Source: Cotesia glomerata (lineage: Eukaryota > Arthropoda > Insecta > Hymenoptera > Braconidae). Taken from it: a DNA stretch of 64,000 nt. The translations under genes were made by a program, and so were the position numbers. The notes under the pieces are model-generated. The model did not search any database. It saw only the letters and a program-made list of their open reading frames with translations, and was not told the origin of the DNA. The stretch spans positions 6,550,001-6,614,000 of the forward strand of contig NC_058161.1 of NCBI RefSeq assembly GCF_020080835.1, in the 5' to 3' direction. Position 1 is the stretch's first letter. The number at the start of each line of letters is the position of its first letter. This document shows positions 1 to 11,973 of the stretch, one piece after another.

Positions 1-1891
1 ATTTGTTTCATTACCTCACAGCATAAAATCTTTAATGAATTAAAAACAAAATATATATTAAAAAAAAAAATTAAAATAAAACATAAAGACTTTTACCTAT
101 TTATTACATAATGTTTAGTCTGAGAGGATTCATTTAATGCACTTAGTGCTTTGCTTTCTCTTATTTGCATTTTCTCCTCGTGCATTATTATACTTTTCAT
201 CTCTTGAATTTTCGCGCCCTCGTTACGCTCTCTAGAATAATAAATCTCCTCTTTAATTTTTGTTTCTTCTCATCTGCTCTTCTCTTGTCTTCTTTATCAT
301 AATTTCCTTCTACTACTCCAACACACGTCGTTCTTACTCAACTTACCTACTAATGTCAGTGAATACAGCGTTAACAGACTCTCGCTAATATACTAACTGA
401 TCAATTATCAAACACTTAACGAGTCACATAGTTTGCACTATGCTAAAGTGTCAAGAAGAGAAAAGATATTATATGGTATAATAGAAGATGAACAAGAGGA
501 AGAAGAAGGTTTCAAGGAGACGGATATCGATGTCAGAAGATCGTCGACTCAACAAACTTTTTAAAGCCCATCTTTCTTTTTCTTTTTACTCTCATCTCAT
601 CTTATCTAATCTCAGCTGCAGCCATAGCTTCTTCTTTTTCTTCTTTTTAGCAATTCTTCTCTAGCTTACCAACGATTATTCTGGACGCGATTTAAATTTA
701 TTAAAAGTCCACTTACAAACCAGGTCGAGTCATGCCAAGAAATCGAATTGTCAGATTTATAAATTCAATTTATATGACTACTCTCATGAAATTGAAAATG
801 CTGAGAATAAATAATAATAAAAATAATATTAGGAAAGAGGTTTTAGAAAATTGTCAAGGATAAAAGTATAGCCTAGAATAGGAACGATTTGAAAAATCGA
901 TTTGAGATAGTGGTAACAATTGAGAGATCGAGAGAGAAATCGTTATCACACGCTACCATCTGAACTACCCTACATATACATACATATAAAATATATATAT
1001 ATATATGAATGCATTGCTTCCTATTCGTACTCTAAAGCAAACCTCATGCAATTTCCTGCGTCTGCAGTTGACGCTCTCCAGTCTCGACAAACAGAGTCAA
1101 CCCCACCGCGGGAGGATACCAGACTATTTGAAATTTAAATTACGCGGCAGATGGTAAATTTGTTGGATAAGAATAAAGAAAAATAAAAATATTTAAAAAA
1201 CAAAGTTAAAAAATTAAATTGAAGAAAATAAAATCGAGAGACATCGATAAACCAGACCAATTCATATTCCATGTTCTCGGACATTGGCATAAAAAATAAA
1301 GAAAAAAGTAATAAATACTACATACATTACATATATATACGAGGTTGTACATTGTCTGAGCTCTTATGAACTCTTTTATAACGTCATCATACGAAAATCC
1401 GAGTTATGTTGCCGGTAATCAGGTTAGAGGCGTTATGAGATTGCGAGGGCGAATAAAGAGAGATTGAACGGGACAGACCAAGCAAAAGAGAAAGAACGAT
1501 TGTACTGGGTATGCTGAACCCCTTTTGTCCTTTCACTCTTTTCGTCTCTCACTCCCTCAATCCATTTACAAAACGTCGCTTTTACAAGTAAATCGAATTA
1601 TTTGTGAATATCAATTGATTTTACGTTACTTGTAGTTAAACATCATGCCATTTAAACGTCGTCATTCGTATATTAATCTAAAAAAATTACCAAGCCAGCA
1701 TTGATGTCTCTAAGATTTAGTTAACACAAATCCGTCGTAGTCGTAATAAAATAAAAAAGAATAAGGCGGATAAACCGCTTATAGATAATAATAAACTTAC
1801 AACGCCGCATTACTTTTGCCTAAATAAAAAAAAAAATAAAATAAAAAAAAACTGATCGATCGTTATTAATACGCCGTAAAATAAAACTCAC
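1..1891. other. non-coding tract, probably intron 1 of the 1892-1957 gene
   Basis: No coding exon could be supported here. The strand-minus exon at 1892-1957 ends in a GTGAGT donor, so this stretch is expected to be the beginning of its first intron. It is AT-rich with pyrimidine-rich runs near 200-320 and 560-660, and contains a short (AT)n around 975-1005. A 72-codon open frame at 920-1138 has a low-complexity Tyr/Ile stretch made by the AT repeat and is not convincing as protein. Confidence 0.5.
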
Positions 1892-1957
1892 CTGTGTCTG
1901 TGCCACTAGGAGGCCGATAATCGCTGTCAGGCAAATGTTGATCATCCTTACTGACAT
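1892..1957 (-). CDS. first coding exon of an unidentified secreted or membrane protein (signal peptide)
   Basis: The minus strand has an ATG at 1957 followed by 22 codons and a clean donor (ACACAG|GTGAGT) at 1892/1891, phase 0. The peptide begins MSVRMINICL and continues with a hydrophobic core (TAIIGLLVA) ending in QTQ. This is the layout of a eukaryotic signal peptide: a short basic N-region, an 11-13 residue hydrophobic stretch, and small/polar residues at a likely cleavage point. The rest of the gene must lie beyond the left window edge, so the family cannot be named. The upstream sequence (1958-2600) is locally CpG-rich, as expected of a 5' UTR and promoter. A non-functional short ORF cannot be excluded, but the coincidence of ATG, signal-like peptide, strong donor and promoter-like upstream sequence makes a real exon likely. 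Confidence 0.6.
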
Positions 1958-2339
1958 TTTGTCGTACACACTTTTAAAATAAAAAAAAACTCCTTACTCG
2001 CCGCTGCCGGCGCAGCACGTCTTGGTCCTTTTCTCTCTAAACGTACAAACGCCTACAATTAAATATTTTTATTATTAGTAAATATTAAATTTACAAGTAA
2101 TTAATAAATTATTCATTTAATCACAGATAAATGAACAAAACTTAAATAATAAAATACACACGTAATGTCACGTCTTTAATATCACTTAATGATCACTCAC
2201 AAGTGTATCGATATGTAAGTTTTATTATTACTATATTTTTATGTATTTAATATCAGTACTGGTAGCAATATTTTTCGTTATTTTATTGCGTAAATGAAGG
2301 TAGTATTATTCAGGTATACATATATGTGTATACATATGT

Positions 2340-2610
2340 GTACGTGTATATATATCGAGAATTGACAGACACCAAAACCAGGCGCCTCACGGTTACCGCC
2401 GCGTAACTGTGCTCCTTCGTTTTCGCTACCCGCTGGGTGGGTCGCTCGATCAGACCACCGAACAACGACAGTGAAAGAGCCAATATGGCGCCGCTGAATT
2501 AATAACCAATGAGAGACGTTTATCGGGGGCGGCTGCGTCATGAGAATGCGCAGTAACGCCAGTCGATAACGCGGCGGGAACCCGCTCATTTTAAAAATTA
2601 CAGACAATAT
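2340..2610 (-). promoter_or_regulatory. CpG-richer promoter-like island upstream of the signal-peptide exon
   Basis: This is one of the few GC-rich stretches in the left part of the window. It contains a GC-box-like GGGGGCGG near 2525, CCAAT motifs (near 2479 and 2507), a CRE-like TGCGTCATG near 2535, an NRF1-like ATGCGCAG near 2545 and an ATGGCGCC core near 2485. Such clustering just upstream of the minus-strand start at 1957 suggests a housekeeping-type promoter. The motif identities are pattern matches; which strand is transcribed is inferred from the neighbouring exon. Confidence 0.4.
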
Positions 2611-5600
2611 TTTTCGTATATTCCTCTAAAGCTCTCTGCTGTCAAATCCAAACCACATTCATCCCACAAATTCGCTTTCGAGTCTTTATCTCTCAATAAT
2701 ATCGGATATTTAATCATATAAATTGATATATTTCATTTGATTTTATTCTTTTTTTTTCATTTTTATCTCACTTTTATTAATGAACTATCGAATAAATGTA
2801 ACGTTTGAATATTTTACACAGTTATATTTTTTGAATCAAATTTTATAATTTTAATTAATATTCAGAAAGCAAAACTTTTTAATGTAAAAATTTAATTTAT
2901 TTGATTTATCAATTTGTATGCATTTCTATTATATAATTCTGTTCCTTTCAGTTGAAACTTTATCAATTGAATGTATTGTTTATCAAAACTGTTAAACATT
3001 TTTTTTTTGAGTCGTAATTTATAGCTTCTAAAAAGTTTGAAAAAAAATTACGATCTTTTATTAATTAATTGCATATTCAATTATAATTTATAACGCATAT
3101 TTATTATGTACGCAATAATTTCTTCAGGAAGCTGATACTATACTTGAATATTTGTTTATAAATTTTATATATTTTTTGAGAACCGTATGACAAATTGAAC
3201 GTCCAAGTCACAGAAGAATTAAATTAAATTCCCTGTTTTATTTATCGTGGATGACATCAACAGTCGAGATTTATCATACGCTTTTCTTTAATTTTTTATA
3301 AATGAATAAATCCATTTTTTATGAATTATAAATTATAATTAGTTATATCGATTGTAATTCTTAGTCCATTTCCTCTAGAACCCTTAAAGTATTCATAAAA
3401 AAAGGAAACGTCGGTCTTTTAAATTACTGTTTTAATATTATTAGGGCTACTTCCTGAGCTGTTTTTTAATAAATTTTTATTTTAAAAATTGATTGAATTC
3501 CTGAGTCATTTATCTTTGTTAACAATTTTTATTTAAAATATAATTTAAATAAATAGTCAAGTATTCCATCACACTGATTAAATAAAAGGATTTGTTGTAA
3601 CAATGTATTATTCAACAGCTCAGCATATTTTAATATAATATTTTATAGGCAATATTTTAGTAATTTATTAAAGTGGATGCCAAAGTATAACTGCTAATGT
3701 ATGGTATTCAATAATAAATTTATAAATTTATGTCGAGATCGTGATGTTTCCCATAATATTTTTAACTGCCGAAAGAAAAAAAATGATGAATTATAACGTC
3801 ATGCTTGAAAATATAGAATAACCTAAATGAGAAAATCAATAAAAGAAAAACTTCGTTTTACCTATGTAATTAAAAGACTGGGGGAAATTTTGTCTCTGGA
3901 GTATTTATATGATAAAATGGGTTTTTGTAGTTAAACTTAGTATAATTGGAAAGGTTTTGACTTCAATTTGTGCCTTTTCAATGTTTCATATTATTTTCGG
4001 CAATAGTTAATTTATTAAATTAAATTTTCGAAGTAGTTCTCAATAGATTTTAATTTCACACTAAATACCATTTGTTTATTGAATAACTTTATTTTGTACA
4101 TGTAATGTTGTTATATGTCAAATATTAATCCATATAACGAAGAAAATAAAGAAAATTTTGTGACGGGCTTGCCATTATTATAAAGTGGGTTTCTATAATT
4201 AAATTTGATACCATCAAAAAGGTCGTAACTTGAATTAATATTTTTTCACAGTTTGATACTTTCTCGACGATAGTCAATTTATCATATAAATAATTAAAAA
4301 AAAAAAGAAAAACTTTGTGACGGGCATATTTATATTTTAAAAGAGATTTTCACTTCTCTTGAATAGTAAATTTTTTATGATGAATTTTTGGCGCAGTCTT
4401 GAATAATTGATTGGTTCTATAATTGTTTATCCAATTATTGGTATTTATTCTTACAATAGAAATATTTTTTTTTCAATTTATCTAAAAAGCATACAAATTA
4501 TGTATTTTGTCATTAAAAATATCTGTAAATCATTTAACCATAGTTTTTTTATAAATAATTTTTAATTCTCAGCAGTAATATACTTGCTGTGGGTTGCTAG
4601 TATTAAATATAAAATATAAATATTAGAATCGTTAAATCCTAAGTAGTAATGTAAATTTTTAGTAAAATCCTGACATTATTAAGCTTTAATTTTTTTATTT
4701 TTGCAGATGAGTATATGATGTAAAATGAAGATAGAAGATTTTATTAATATTAACTTTAGCTGAGTGAAATTAGTTAATTAAACATGAGTGAAAATTTTTT
4801 TATTTGCAGAAGATTTGTCAGGAATATTACTAGAGGTTAGTTTAAATGTTAGGTCAATAAGTCTGAGGAAATAGAATCAAATTGATTGTACTGGTAACGA
4901 TGAGAATGAGGATGAGCGTGCGGTTAACTCGAGTGACTCATTCGTTTTCTCATTGAATCAAGATTGGTTATACACTACAAAGCAATTGGAACACTTGAAG
5001 ATTTTTCATTTTATGTACATATTATTTTTTTTCCTTTTTCACTTGTCATCCTATTTTATTTCGGTTAATTTAGATTTTTCTTCTTATCTTTATTTACTTA
5101 TTTTGTTTTTAAACAAAAGTAGAGTGTGATTGGATGAGAACCGTAACGACAGGCGGTTTAATAACGGAAACTCGAGATGTCAAGTGAATAAGGCGAGTGG
5201 AAGTACAACGACAACCGGAGAGGGACTCGATTATCGAGGAATTGTCTCGGACTGGATTCCAAGCATGGGAATCCCGCAGAAATTGAAACGGCACTCGAAT
5301 ACCACGAGTATTCGAGTATACCACTAGCATTCTGTTCGATCGATCACAAAAGAGAACAAGAGTAGAGGAAATCAAGTGAGATAGATTAGGTTTTTGATAA
5401 AGATAAAAATAAGTACATACATTGTTATATGTTATATATACGACTAATAGACGGATTGTTGTCTCAGACAAATCGACGTCGTGGAAACGTTTTGCTCAAA
5501 TAAACCCTATGTGTTGGAATCAACAACCTGTAGATGCTTTGCTTAAACTTGTTGTAAAGTAAAGCCAAAGCTGTCTAATGCTCGTCCATATGGATTTTCT

Positions 5601-8303
5601 TGTCCACAATTGTCTTGTTTAGTTAAAGGACGAAATTCCTGCGTCGGCGCCTCGTTACTAGTCATTCAAAGCAAATCTATCAACCCTGTACTGTAGAAGA
5701 ATAATCAGACGCTGATCGTATTTAGACAGACAGTTTTTATTTGTATTATAGAATAATCTTTGATATAATAGAAGGTGATGCGAGCACAAAGTATGTCTAA
5801 TGTAGACATAGATATACTTAGTACATGAAAGCAAAGAAGGTCAATTTATAAAATTGAAAATGGTAGTCTTAAATAATGACTGGTGGCTGACGACGATAAT
5901 CCTCTGATGATGACGTTGCTGGATTCACGTGGTGGCTTTAACTCAAGCCATTTCATTGGCTCTTTCACACTCGCTATATATTATATATAATATATATATA
6001 AAGAGAGAGCCTAGTCAAGCTATATCCTTCGGGGATTTCCCCTTCTGTGAGCTTGAAAACTCCCTACTGCTATCTGTCCACGTCGTTTCCACCCTCAGCC
6101 AATGTGTAACAAACCAGCCCCAGAAAGTCCAAAAGTCCACATCTATCGCTTTATTTTATCCTCAATTCCTCACGTTAATCCTCTTCTATATATACTCTTT
6201 CTCTTTCTCTTTACCAGTTACTTGACCAAGTTGACATCAATTTTCTTGCTGGCAGAAAACTTCTCTCATCTCTCGAGTCTAACGTATAAAGCTTTGAAAC
6301 TCTCTTGCTCTTCATAATTTTCTCTCTAACTCCTTTTAGCATTTTTTTTTTACCCTTTTTCGAAAAGACTTTGCCATTAGGCCAAGTACGTCTCGTTAGC
6401 GTTAGTATACACCCAATATTACTGTGTACTGCGGCTAAAAGCTCAAGAGAGTGGAATATTTGATAATAATAATGTGATTATATAAATTTACAAAAACTGA
6501 ACAAAAAAACAAAATAAATTACTAAAACTTATATTTTATTTTTTAACTCAACCACTGCTGCTCCCTCATTGCCTGCTGCTATTTTATACATACATAATTT
6601 ACAAACTCATATAATTTTATAATAATATTTATCTCGGAATAAAATTTAAACTGTAAACTGTTTCTCTCGTTTTCTTGCCTACGGCATTGTAAAGTTCTTA
6701 GTAACAAACTTTTTTCTTCTCTTGCGCTTATTTTTTTACTCATTCTTCGCTTTCATCGTTTTCTTCTTCTTCTTCTTCTTTTACTTCTACTTTGTCATTT
6801 TCGCTCTATTTACATTAGCAGTTTTTGTTTATTTTTAAAAATCTATATGTATATATGAGCGATTCAAAACTGTGGAAAGAACAGGAGAAAAATAAAATGA
6901 TAAAAATGATAAAGAAAGATAGAACAAGAGAGAGAAAGTGTAAGAGAGAGTAGCCTTGGCCCGTGAGTTTTCTCGCTCGTGTGGCGGGCGTAGCGTAGTC
7001 ACGGTTGTCCTGGCAACGGTATCGATTTCAACCCTCGGCTATGCAGTAGAAGAACCCAGGAACGAAGCCCACCATCACATGTATAACCAACTACCAGTGC
7101 ACTTTGACACCATAGGGTTGTGTTTTCCACCCTCTTACTCCCTCAATCCTTCTACACTCGCGCTCACTCTCACTATCCTTTTGCGCTTAAATTCTTTCTC
7201 TCTCATCTTTCAAACTTCCTCTGTCTCTTCAAACCCTTATTCCATACTACTCACCGCTTTTGGTGTGCTCTCGTTGAAACGCCGGTTTCGAAAACGCGAT
7301 TATACTCCGTAAACTCCCTTTACAATCCAAACTGAGCGAGCGAGTGAATGAGCCAAAGTTACACTCTAAAGAAGAGAGACAAAGATAGAAAAAGATAATG
7401 AAAGAGGAACAGGAGGGCAAGTTGAAGCTTCTCGATGCCTCTAGCATGGGAAATGTACGCCTGAAAATTCAATTCTCTCGTTCATTTTCACGTTGTATAT
7501 AGTCAATTCTTTTACACTTACCCAATACAAGAGACAGCAACATCTTAGAAACTACTGAGGCTTTAAGCCTCAAGCTAAATGACTCAGAATGCCGCCGGTA
7601 AATCCGTAAAGTAATAATAAAATAAAAAAAAATAGACTTGATTTTAAGGAAAATCCAATTCAATAACTTTTTGTTTATTCAAAATTGAATATATAAGTAT
7701 GCTTTTAATATCAAAGTATTTAAAAAATTTTTTTAAATCGTCATAAATTTATGCATATAACCTTTTGTACTTTAATTTTACCATTCATATATTTATTGTT
7801 TTTTTTTTTTTGAATAATCTCAAAGGAATTTTTAGTCTCTTATACTTGATGCTGATGATGCTTCAGTATAATAGAGCAGCAACGTAAAACGCGATTATTT
7901 GTTCACAAAGAGCTGACGATACCGCACGTGCCATCAGAGTCCAGCGAATCCGTTTTATTTCCTCTTAACAATAGAGTCTCGGTCGTACCGTTATCCTCCT
8001 CCTCTTTGCCTCTGACATTCGCGTGCCAGTCACACCGCGTTCGAGAGAGGCTTTTTTTTATTATTTTAATTTATTTTCTATTACTTTTTTGTTTTTTGAC
8101 TTACCCTTCACTGTTGAATTCACTGTAAAATAAAAGACGATTACGCTTCTCGCGAAAAGTGAGAAAGATGCCAAAAGATTTATCTTTTATCATTGGTTTA
8201 TTTTTTTTCATTTTTTTAAAAAAATATATGTGGATTTCCTCGATACTTTTCCCTTTTCTTTATCCTCTTTAGTAGAACAGTAACAGCCGTACCAGAGTAT
8301 CAT
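2611..8303. other. intergenic / possible intronic tract without a supported gene
   Basis: Nothing resembling a conserved protein was found on either strand. The 2.6-4.8 kb part is plain AT-rich DNA. From about 5.9 to 8.3 kb the composition shifts to pyrimidine-rich runs with moderately higher GC, which open several short frames (for example 5929-6225, 6956-7312, 7928-8128) rich in Ser, Leu and Phe. These are typical of pyrimidine-rich UTR or intron sequence rather than protein. The segment holds a striking X-box-like palindrome at 7004-7017, listed separately. Confidence 0.5.
7004..7017. promoter_or_regulatory. near-perfect palindromic X-box (RFX-type) motif
   Basis: The sequence GTTGTCCTGGCAAC is an imperfect palindrome matching the published RFX X-box form (GTTGYC, short spacer, GGCAAC). 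It sits in a locally GC-rich patch with several CpGs (6975-7030). RFX factors typically drive ciliary genes, usually from sites close to transcription starts. No gene start can be assigned here, so the target is unknown. Confidence 0.45.
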
Positions 8304-10180
8304 TTATTCTTCTTTCTCTGTTGGATACTCGTAAATGCCGCAAACTTTGTTTGCTGGAACGGCTTTGTCTGAAACAATATTCGACTGTGAGGCTCTTTTC
8401 AACGTCATCAGTAAAACAAGACACGTCTTGCTACTATACTCTACAACAGCCTGTCATGAGAAATTTCAAACTTTTTCTCTGTTCTTTTTATTTTACTTTT
8501 TTATCTCACACTCAAGAAAAAATAAAATAAACGATAAGAACAACTAGCTTCTGCTGGGTAGCCAAAAAAGTTTGGGATTAAACATTGCAGGCAATTATGA
8601 TTGATCAGTAAATATACTTATATACCATAATTAATTAATTAAACATACCAATCATCTTTGGATATGAAAGATTTAAGTTATTCATAATCTTGATAAATTC
8701 TTCCTTAGTTTTAGTAAGTCGTGGATTTAAAATACGTTCTTCAGCAACTGTTGTTACAGTTCGACCGGTATAGTCATGAGCTGGATAAAGCCGGAAGTTT
8801 GATGGTAAATTAAATATTAACTTATGTACTGATTCATAGAGAGTTTCTGGTGAGCCACCCTTTGTATGGAAAAATAAACAAAATATATAGTTGAATATCC
8901 TTTTGTTATTTTACTGGCTTCTATACCATTTTTCATCATATGTAATACAAACCTGGAAGTCTGTTCTACCACATCCACGGATTAAAAGTGTATCTCCAGT
9001 AAATGCGATACCTTGTTCATGACATACGTATGTCACGCAACCTGTATCCATTAAAAAAAACACACGTAAGTTTAATAAATAATTATTTTTATTGATTTTT
9101 TAAACTTTCTGACCTTCTGTATGACCTGGAGTTGATAAAGCTTCTAGTTGATGTCGTCCAAAATTAATTGAATCATGTGGTTCAAGTAAAATATCCGCTT
9201 GCGCACCACTACGTCGAGATATAATTGATTTACAACCAGGTAATATTGATTTTAATTTACCTGTTCCTGTTATATGATCAGCGTGCATGTGAGTGTTTAC
9301 TTAAACATAAAATAAGGAATAAAAAAATTTTTATTTCATCTACTTTTGATGAACATGACGAAAGGATTATAAGTATGATGTCTCATATTATTTATGTAAT
9401 CTTTCTATGGAGATTCATGAAATACTATTAAAGCAATCAGAACACTTTGGCTTCTTGAATGTAATTGCCAAAGTTTCTTGTTAATTCTGCAATCCTTAGG
9501 TAAGTTGTCAAATTCTCTGAAGGTAGAAAGCTTTTGGCGCTAGTAGAGTTGTATGAGAAATTAAAGTTTTATGTAATGAAAGTTTAACAATTGCTGAAAC
9601 TATTCTGAGTATTATGATTAAAATTTTCTACTAACACTCAGTACATTACAGTCTAACAATTATATACATGAGCATTTAACATATTTATATGTACTTATTG
9701 GAATATATAATATTTACTTGCGTATTTGAGTTCCAATCCTAGATCCTTAATTAATGTAGCATCTCTATCAGCCCATTCTAATACTGGATCTATCAATATT
9801 GCTTTTTTCTGAGTTGTATCAGCTAATAAATATGTATATGTACTGGAAGATGGGTCGAATAGCTGTAAATTAAATGTTAAACCCAATATTTAGTACGGGA
9901 CAAAATTTGCTATTTATTGTGTATGTATTTTATTGATTTATAAGAGTTAACATTAGAAACTAGTTATTTAAATTGTAGTCGATAAATATTTAATTATCGT
10001 TTAATTTACCTGGCGAAACAAGATGTCATTGGAGAGAGGTATATGCTCTGTTAGAGTTTTATTCTGACACTGATGTGCATTTGACACATACCTTCTTGTT
10101 GTTTTGGTACCAATGTTAACACAATGCTGCGAGACAGTTGTTGCAAATATTTTAGTACATTTTCTGATTAATTTCGACAT
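8304..10180 (-). CDS. ETHE1: ETHE1-type persulfide dioxygenase (mitochondrial sulfur dioxygenase)
   Basis: Six exons on the minus strand: 10180-10010, 9862-9718, 9299-9114, 9041-8953, 8859-8649, 8368-8304, all in frame with GT-AG borders, giving about 288 residues. The ~55-residue N-terminal extension rich in Lys, Arg, Thr and lacking acidic residues looks like a mitochondrial presequence. The metallo-beta-lactamase fold signature THMHADH carries His109, His111, Asp113 and His114; STPGHT supplies His165 and FTGD Asp184. Human ETHE1 iron ligands are His79, His135 and Asp154, so all three keep a constant +30 offset. RGCGRTDF, PAHDY and the C-terminal AVPAN-CG signature (in the last exon) are also present. 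In the family, the enzyme oxidises glutathione persulfide to sulfite in mitochondrial sulfide detoxification. The last exon is short and separated by a 280-bp intron; without it the protein would appear to end at a false stop at 8635. Divergent from RpS19, 0.5 kb away. Confidence 0.93.
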
Positions 10181-10663
10181 TTTTAATGGTAGAATTCAGA
10201 ATGATTTTTAAGTACATTAAAAATTAATAATACACATCCGTCACATCAGACTGAAAAAAATATTTTATTAAACGTGTGATCTGTCTGAATCCTATTTATA
10301 TCAAAGCATTCAATTATGTAGTGAGATAATTAATAAATCAAATGCTACTTTCTAAAATTATTTGTTCCACTTATGTTATCACAACATAACCTAAATGACA
10401 TTACTTTATGTCCGTACTTATAATTTTTTTTACAAGTTAATAAATGAAAAATTTCAACATAAAAAGTAAAAATCATCAATCTGTCAACTACGTATTTAAT
10501 TTTACGAGGATCCACATTCTTCAATTTTTCAAAAGTTTAATAATTTAAATCAATAATTTATAATTTGAATAAAATAATTTGAAAAATGCGCGCCTTTTCA
10601 TTTTGTAAGCCTAGGGAGCAAAATTATAAGCTCAGAAATACAACACTGCCATCTTTATAAGTT
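10181..10663. promoter_or_regulatory. divergent intergenic promoter region between ETHE1 and RpS19
   Basis: The start codon of ETHE1 (10180, minus) and the RpS19 TOP leader (10664, plus) face away from each other across 483 bp, so this interval must hold both promoters. It is AT-rich. Just upstream of the RpS19 start there is GCCATCTT (10648-10655), which on the minus strand reads AAGATGGC, a YY1-like core. No TATA box was confidently placed. Confidence 0.5.
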
Positions 10664-10686
10664 CTTTTCCTTCGTGATAGCTAAAG
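10664..10686 (+). other. RpS19: non-coding first exon of RpS19 with 5'-TOP tract
   Basis: CTTTTCCTTC at 10664-10673 is a terminal-oligopyrimidine start as used by ribosomal protein genes. The short leader ends at AAAG|GTTTGT (10686/10687), and the next acceptor (TTTCAG at 10933-10938) abuts the ATG at 10939. The start is a prediction from the TOP motif. TOP leaders place translation under growth (TOR) control in animals. Confidence 0.6.
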
Positions 10687-10938
10687 GTTTGTCATGAATT
10701 TATTTATGTTCATCAATTAAATAATATTTAAATATTATTAACAGAGTTTTTAATAATTTAAAAACTCAATTAGCTGTGATTACTACATTGATCATTATTT
10801 TTCGCTATTTTTTGCAACGTGAACTCATGAGTAATATTGTTAACTGAGCTCCATGTGATATCTGTTTGACGTGACATCCCAAATTAACCTTTTTTTGTTT
10901 GTAAAATCTGAATTATTACTAATTATTTATTATTTCAG

Positions 10939-11672
10939 ATGCCTTCCGTAACTTTGAAGGACGTTGACCAGCACAAATTTGTGCAAGCGTTTTCTGCATT
11001 TTTAAAAAAGTAAGTTTTAGAAAATATAACCTAGCTTTTAAGTTATTTTCCTACATTACCAACCTTGTGCTAAAAAATTCAGATTCGATTTTACAAAATT
11101 AAAAAATTATTTTTTTTTGAAGTTACAAAAAAAAACTGAATTGACAATTTTTTTTGTATACAAATTGAAATATTCAGAATAAACTAAAATTTTGTTTTAT
11201 CAGCTGAATCAGAATTTTAAGACAAAAATCATTCACATGTGAACATATGCTGTTAACTAATAAATAATTATTTTAAAGGACCGGTAAATTGCGTGTGCCA
11301 GAATGTATGGATATCGTAAAGACGGGTCAGTTCAAAGAGTTGGCGCCTTATGATCCAGATTGGTATTACACACGTTGTGCGGCCATCGCTCGTCACATCT
11401 ACATCCGCAGTCCCATTGGTGTTGGTGCAGTAGCAAAAATATTCGGTGGACGTAAACGTAATGGAACTCACCCCAGCCACTTTTGCAAATCTTCCGGTGG
11501 GATTGCACGTAGAGCTCTCCAAAGTTTGGAGCAGCTTAAACTAATTGAAAAAACACCAATGGGGGGTCGTAAACTCACCAGCCAAGGACGACGTGATTTA
11601 GATCGTATTGCTGCTCAAGTAAAAGCTAAATGCAAAAAGCAATTGAAGCTCCAAGAAACTCTCGTTCTTTAA
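10939..11672 (+). CDS. RpS19: 40S ribosomal protein S19 (eS19)
   Basis: Two coding exons, 10939-11009 and 11279-11672, give 154 residues ending in LVL. The intron splits a Lys codon after FLKK. Family hallmarks are clear: VPECMDIVKTG, LAPYDPDWYYTRCAAIARHIY, a basic FGGRKRNGTHPSHFC segment, GGIARRALQSLEQL and GGRKLTSQGRRDLDRIA. Length and spacing are as expected of animal eS19, a small-subunit protein required for 18S rRNA maturation. The ATG follows directly on an intron acceptor, with a 5'-TOP leader exon upstream. No truncation or frameshift. A polyadenylation signal follows at 11688-11693. Confidence 0.97.
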
Positions 11673-11687
11673 GGATTGTATTTCAAT

Positions 11688-11693
11688 AATAAA
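11688..11693 (+). terminator. RpS19: RpS19 polyadenylation signal AATAAA
   Basis: A canonical AATAAA lies 15 bp after the RpS19 stop codon, giving a very short 3' UTR of the sort common in ribosomal protein genes. The 9-bp-TSD foldback element starts about 70 bp further on, probably just outside the transcript. Confidence 0.6.
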
Positions 11694-11764
11694 ACTATCA
11701 AAATCTAAAAAATTGTTTTCTTAATTAAATATAATTTCGATTTTTTTTCTTTTGTATTAATTTT

Positions 11765-11964
11765 ATGAAAATTAAGTTAGCCGACATTTAAAAATTTTTA
11801 GAAGTTTTTTTTATTGAAAAAGTTATTGCAAAAAAATAAAAAAAAAATTTCATTTGTAAAAAACTTGAAAAATTGTAAGTGAAAATTTTATAAAATATTT
11901 TTTTATTCTAATTTAATTATTGAAAAAAAATTATAAACGTCGGCTAACTCTAAATTGGTATTAT
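11765..11964 (-). mobile_element. TTAGCCGAC-family foldback MITE, copy 1
   Basis: A 200-bp element bounded by inverted repeats around GTTAGCCGAC (11776-11785) and GTCGGCTAAC (11939-11948). It is flanked on both sides by the 9-bp direct repeat ATTAATTTT (11756-11764 and 11965-11973), the expected footprint of a cut-and-paste insertion. The interior is not symmetric, and read on the minus strand it matches copies at 36406 and 39261 (shared TTAGAATAAAAAAATATTTT and ACAAATGAAATTTTTTT blocks), so this copy is inverted relative to them. It has no coding capacity. A 9-bp duplication points to the Mutator-like superfamily; the superfamily call is inference. Confidence 0.85.
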
Positions 11965-11973
11965 ATTAATTTT

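Noticed and set aside
8635..8648. In-frame stop extending ETHE1 exon 5 as the natural C-terminus
   Set aside because: A donor at 8649/8648 and the AVPAN...CG exon at 8304-8368 give the conserved family end.
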